Source of the DNA: Impatiens glandulifera | Lineage: Eukaryota; Streptophyta; Magnoliopsida; Ericales; Balsaminaceae | NCBI RefSeq assembly: GCF_907164915.1 | Contig: NC_061869.1 | Span: 40,238,840-40,302,839 of the forward strand | Direction: 5' to 3' | DNA length: 64,000 nt | Part shown: piece after piece, positions 60,326 through 64,000 of the stretch | How the letters are laid out: every line of letters starts with the position of its first letter | Position numbering within the stretch: position 1 is the stretch's first letter | Position numbers and translations under genes: made by a program | The notes under the pieces: model-generated | What the model saw: the letters and a program-made list of their open reading frames with translations, nothing else | What the model was told of the DNA's origin: nothing | Databases searched by the model: none

Positions 60326-60560
60326 ATTTCTCCCTTTTTGATTATTTTACTTAAAATATTCAAAACCATGTAAGGATTTAAAATGTAGGCCGGTTGTTTT
60401 AAAGGTTTATTTGGCCGGATTTTTGGAAAATGACTTAGAAGAATTTTTCGAAAAATTTTGGAAAAATTTTGAGAATTTTTTTTTTCTTTTATCTATTCAA
60501 TTTCTCTCTTTTTGATTATTTTACTTAAAATATTCAAAACCATGTAAGAATGCAAATATA
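60326..60560 (-). repeat. Duplicated polypurine-tract segment of E2
   Basis: A segment of about 50 bp with the polypurine tract and 'ttgattattttacttaaaat' and 'attcaaaaccatgtaag' occurs at 60325-60376 and again at 60497-60548, followed in both by a 'taggccggtt' word. Multiple polypurine tracts before the 3' LTR are a published hallmark of Sireviruses. Confidence 0.7.
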
Positions 60561-60608
60561 GGCCGGTTTCCAAAAAATACTTGATATATATATATATATA
60601 AAATTATA

Positions 60609-63272
60609 CTAAGGAAACATAGGTAAAATAAAAGAAAGGCCATATTTCTTCATTCTGGGCGGCAATAATTTTTCCAGCAATTCATTAGTTTCTTTTCCCT
60701 TGACCGCTGGAACAGGCCTGAAGGAGGATCCTTGGCCGCCCGAAGTACCAGTGAACGGGGAAGACGATGGAACAAATGATCTGATTGGAATTGCATCAAG
60801 ACCTCGCGGTCTTTTGCTCAGCGGTGCGACTTCTTCCTCGAGATCGTCATCTTCTCGCGAAACCGGGTTGCCTAGAGGATCAACAACCGCTTCAACAACT
60901 TTGTCCAATAACGTTGAGATTGCCGCCCTCTTGGAAGAATTCTTTCTCTTTCTTGTAACCGGACCGGATGGGGAAGCAACCACTTTGGACCTCTGATGAG
61001 CCTCGGCGAACACATTATATGCTGACTGTTGGCCGATTAGTCGAGTCGCATCTTCATTTTGCTGGATCTCCACGGCCGGTGCGATGTTTTCTAATGTTTG
61101 GAAATGTCCGTCCAGGTTCGCATCCGTCAGTGCCGTTTCCTTTTGAAGTCGGGTTTGCTCGTCCAGGGCATCCTGAATCCTTTGAGCCGCGAGCTCATTT
61201 GCCTCCTCAAGTGCTTTATCGGCTTCCAACTTTACCGCTATCATTTCCTCCAGTTGTTCGGTGACCGCTTTTAGATCGGCCTCGGTTTTGGCATGCTTCT
61301 CTTCAAGCATCGCCACTCTCTCAAGTGTAGAACCAGCCTGGACACCGAATTGAGCCAGATCCCCGTCAATCTTTTTCAGCCTTTGATCAGTTGTTATTTG
61401 GTTAAGTTCTGTCATACCGACCTTTTGGCTGGTAAGAGCGAGGTCGGTCTCCAGCTTCTTAGTTACAGCTTCCAATGCCTTAGTTCTGTCAGTCGTGTCA
61501 CTGTACAAAAGGTCGGTCATGCCGTATCTGTCCTCAACGGACGTGATCCGTTCGACCGCGATTTGTAGCTCTTTATTTGTAGACTCAATCATCTCGATGG
61601 ATTTACTCGCAGTTTCCTTTATCTTCTTTTGCCATGGCCGAATGGCGGCATTGACAAATTCCTCGATTAGATCCTTGCCCGGTCTTCCGTTACAGCCGGT
61701 ACCGATTCGTTGTTGGTTTGAAGAGATACCCGCTGATCAGTGTCCGGTGTACCTGTCCGGAGGTCGGTGTCGTTGATTATGTGTTACTGTTCAGGGAAGA
61801 CATGCTCGGTTTCAACTTGATTCAGACCGGCATAATTGTCAGGTGGAGATCTTGAGAAGTGCGACGCCTCATGGTGGTCGGGTTCCTCGGTCAGTTCCTG
61901 TTCTTTGACCGCAAGCATGTCCAGCACCAAGAGCTCAAGTTGAGAGTCCTCTGTCCCTGGGATATGCTTTCCTTGAAGACGTTGGATGTGCTCGGTGAGC
62001 CCCAATAGCCGAGCATGCGGTTCGACCATCCGACTTCGTCGAAGAGTGGTTAAGACGCTTTGAGCCTTTGTGAGGTTGATGACTTCCGCTTCCATCTCAG
62101 CAATCTTTTTAAATTTCCGGTCAGCGGGATGTTCCGGTAGCATGTTTTTGTAGAAAATTTCCTGCCGGTTCAGGGCCCATTGAAAGTAGACGCCGCTTAC
62201 AGCGTGAGCCTGCTCGTGAATTTCCATCATGATTTGGCGGACGAGATCATCTACCGTTTGCCGAATGTGTTCATCCCCGGATTCCGTTTGCTCAATCGGA
62301 CCGGTTTCGACATTGTCCGTTCTTGCCGATTGTTCCTCGACTACCGGCTCTTTCCCTTTGCCAGTCCGATCCTCTCCGGTGTGGTGGGAAGCGGTTCGTC
62401 TAGAGCTGGATGCCGAATTTTCTGTGTTCAGAGTGTCAGACTGCGGATTAGCCGATCTGGTTGGCTGCTTATCCACCCTGCTTTCGGATTTGTCTTTGGC
62501 CGAAGCCGTTTTCTTTCTATCCTGTCTTTTCTTTCGGCCGCTTGTAGAACCGGAGGCATTCTTTTTGCCCTATTTCTCCTCCGGTTTAAGGAATCGATGA
62601 GCTTTTACGATTTTGTTGGGCGGAAGAAAAACACCGGGGCCGGTATTAGCGTTGAAATGACGCATCAGCTTGCCGAGTGGAACGGCGTATCCCCAAGACC
62701 GTTTGGATGTCGGATCCACCATCTCACATAGGTTTGTGAAGATTACCTTTGCCCAGTTAACTTTGATGTCGTTGACTATACCGGCAATCATATCAATCTT
62801 CATTCGGGTGAGGCTATCATAGTTGCCTCCCCGCGCTTGAACCGATTTAGACAGAATTTCGCATAGCGGTCTAAATTCCGGTTTCAGTGATGTTTTTCAT
62901 ACCGGATACCGCTATTGGGTCCTCCGTATCCGAAATATCCCGGCAAACCGCCTGGAATGTCACCTCGTCTGTGACCACCGAGAAGTCGGTCGCCTTGGTA
63001 GGTAGATGTAGTACTTCAGCAACTGACTCCTTCGTTAGTTTAAACGGTTGTCCGCCTATAGTTTCGGTTATTGTCCCTTCAGTGAGGGCGGCGGTTTGAA
63101 AGAACTCGGTGACTGCCTCTTGATACAAGACAAACGGTCCGTTCAAGAAGTGTTCAAGACCGGACTCTGAGATCTGGGTTCACACATGTTTTGCTTCCGC
63201 CGATCCATTTGCCCGAACTTCATCGAAGTCGACCTGGACGATGTGGTTGAAAAGCACAAATTCGCGACCCAT
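60609..63272 (-). pseudogene. Accessory (env-position) ORF of element E2, frameshifted
   Basis: From the ATG at 63272 the frame reads MGREFVLFNHIVQVDFDEVR and has a stop at 63182-63180. It then continues in shifted frames: FLNGPFVLYQEAVTEFFQTA and GQPFKLTKESVAEVLHLPTK (63146-62871); KVIFTNLCEMVDPTSKRSWG and LMRHFNANTGPGVFLPPNKI (62803-62570); a Lys/Ser/Glu-rich linker then MEIHEQAHAVSGVYFQWALN (62476-61784); and a coiled coil of over 200 residues with a final basic patch (VTRKRKNSSKRAA) ending at 60609. It lies between pol and the 3' LTR, the position of the env-like ORF in Sireviruses, but no signal peptide or membrane segment is visible, so an envelope role is not supported. At least four frame changes or stops. 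Confidence 0.7.
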
Positions 63273-63390
63273 CGTAGGATGAAAAGACCGAGAGATCAAG
63301 AGATTGAGAGGTTTGAGAGATTTGAGAGTTTTGAAAGCTAGAGAGAGAAAGCTGTTTCGCGTGAGAATGAAATAAAATGGCTAAAAACCG

Positions 63391-63398
63391 TATTTATA
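63391..63398 (-). promoter_or_regulatory. Candidate internal TATA box before the E2 accessory ORF
   Basis: TATAAATA on the minus strand, 119-126 bp upstream of the ATG at 63272. A CG-rich repeat array (63500-63655) precedes it, as in the U3 regions of the LTRs. This suggests the accessory ORF has its own promoter. Confidence 0.45.
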
Positions 63399-63499
63399 GT
63401 CGCGGGTTGAAAGTTCAACCGCCGCGAACTGTCACGTCAAGTTTGGGCGGGAATTTTCCCTCCAAAAGATTCTGTGCGGCAACCGATAGGCGAGAAATT

Positions 63500-63655
63500 T
63501 GAGCGGGCTTTTGATGCGGTTATCTAACCGGCGATGAGACGGTTTGTTCTTGTAACCGATGATGAAGCGGTTATTTAACCGGTGAAGAGGCGATTTGTTC
63601 TTGTAACCGATGATGAAGCAGTTATTTAACCGGTGAAGAGGCGGTTTGCGATTTT
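63500..63655 (-). repeat. Tandem repeat of about 51 bp upstream of the internal TATA box
   Basis: Three units, given on the plus strand, with 'gaggcggtttgttcttgtaa', 'ccgatgatgaagcggttatt' and 'taaccggtgaa'. Units are almost identical, which indicates recent duplication. Located 100-260 bp upstream of the TATA box on the minus strand. Confidence 0.75.
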
Positions 63656-63818
63656 GATCGGTTATTTAGCATTTTTAGCCGGTTACTCATTTTAATAGAT
63701 ATTCTAATAATACGATTTTGACCCGGTTTAGAAATTCAAATAATCATTCAATGAGAAAGGTCATAACAGAGACCGATACATGGATTGGTTTAGAGTACAA
63801 AAGATACAAGATTATAAC

Positions 63819-64000
63819 TTATGTAATAATTATTTTTGAGAGCTTGTCCTCCACCCCTTCCTCATGGAAGACATTTGATAAGTACGCCAGTGTACCAGGT
63901 CCAAAATCTGGACTATGTGCAAGAAGGAGCCGGCTTATGTGGGGGGCGTAGCCGAGACCTTTCTTTGTCTCGACCATATTCTTTAGGTTATTGAAGATGA
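63819..64000 (-). pseudogene. C-terminal end of another accessory-type ORF, cut by the window edge
   Basis: Open frame of 60 codons ending in TAA at 63821-63819, with NNLKNMVETKKGLGYAPHIS and RLLLAHSPDFGPGTLAYL. The 'NL..MV....GLGYAPHIS.LL' pattern resembles the middle of plant retroelement accessory proteins as I remember them. The family call is tentative. Confidence 0.35.

Noticed and set aside
62180..62731. 183-codon plus-strand frame and other plus-strand frames across 60.7-62.8 kb
   Set aside because: They are shadows of the minus-strand accessory ORF, which has the family-like words and coiled coil.

Overview
The window looks like nuclear DNA of a flowering plant (eudicot). It is AT-rich, has a spliced protein gene with short GT-AG introns, and is mostly nested plant transposable elements: Ty1/copia, Ty3/gypsy, CACTA and Helitron-like. 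The retroelement accessory ORFs with a plant-transposon domain resemble proteins I remember from Lamiales such as Gesneriaceae, so an asterid host is a weak guess. No bacterial operon, rRNA, tRNA or CRISPR feature was seen. All coordinates were read by eye.

Layout. 1-13.6 kb: a collapsed Tat-type gypsy element (two LTR copies of about 1.65 kb around a pol remnant with two RNase H domains), followed by a head-to-tail array of LTR/UTR units with a period of about 1.73 kb. This stretch is interrupted by two Sirevirus-type LTRs and a reversed retroposon fragment. 13.6-17.1 kb: AT-rich DNA with short tandem repeats, one SINE-like. 17.1-25.1 kb: a decayed CACTA transposon on the + strand, split by a probable solo LTR. 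25.1-31.3 kb: AT-rich intergenic DNA with Helitron-like ends and a LINE tail. 31.35-35.45 kb: a broken Tork/Tnt1-like copia element (minus strand) running into a ~90-bp minisatellite and a Helitron-like 3' end. 37.2-43.2 kb: the one convincing host gene, a 14-exon gene for a CHY1/HIBCH-type 3-hydroxyisobutyryl-CoA hydrolase (388 aa, minus strand). 43.8-48.2 kb: a tandemly duplicated block containing LTRs with large U3 minisatellites. 48.7-53.6 kb: a younger CACTA element (minus strand) with a dense subterminal repeat and an almost intact second gene. 53.6-64 kb: nested Sirevirus-like elements (minus strand) with LTRs, duplicated polypurine tracts, copia RT/RNase H and accessory ORFs.

How the parts relate. 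Apart from the hydrolase gene, the genes are transposon genes, nearly all broken. The most interesting shared signal is a conserved block of about 65 bp in seven otherwise diverged LTRs. It forms two successive stem-loops and ends in a CATAAA-like signal. Other notable points are tandem repeat arrays in the U3 of several LTRs, TATA boxes upstream of accessory ORFs, and a shared insertion junction showing that two LTRs arose by segmental duplication.
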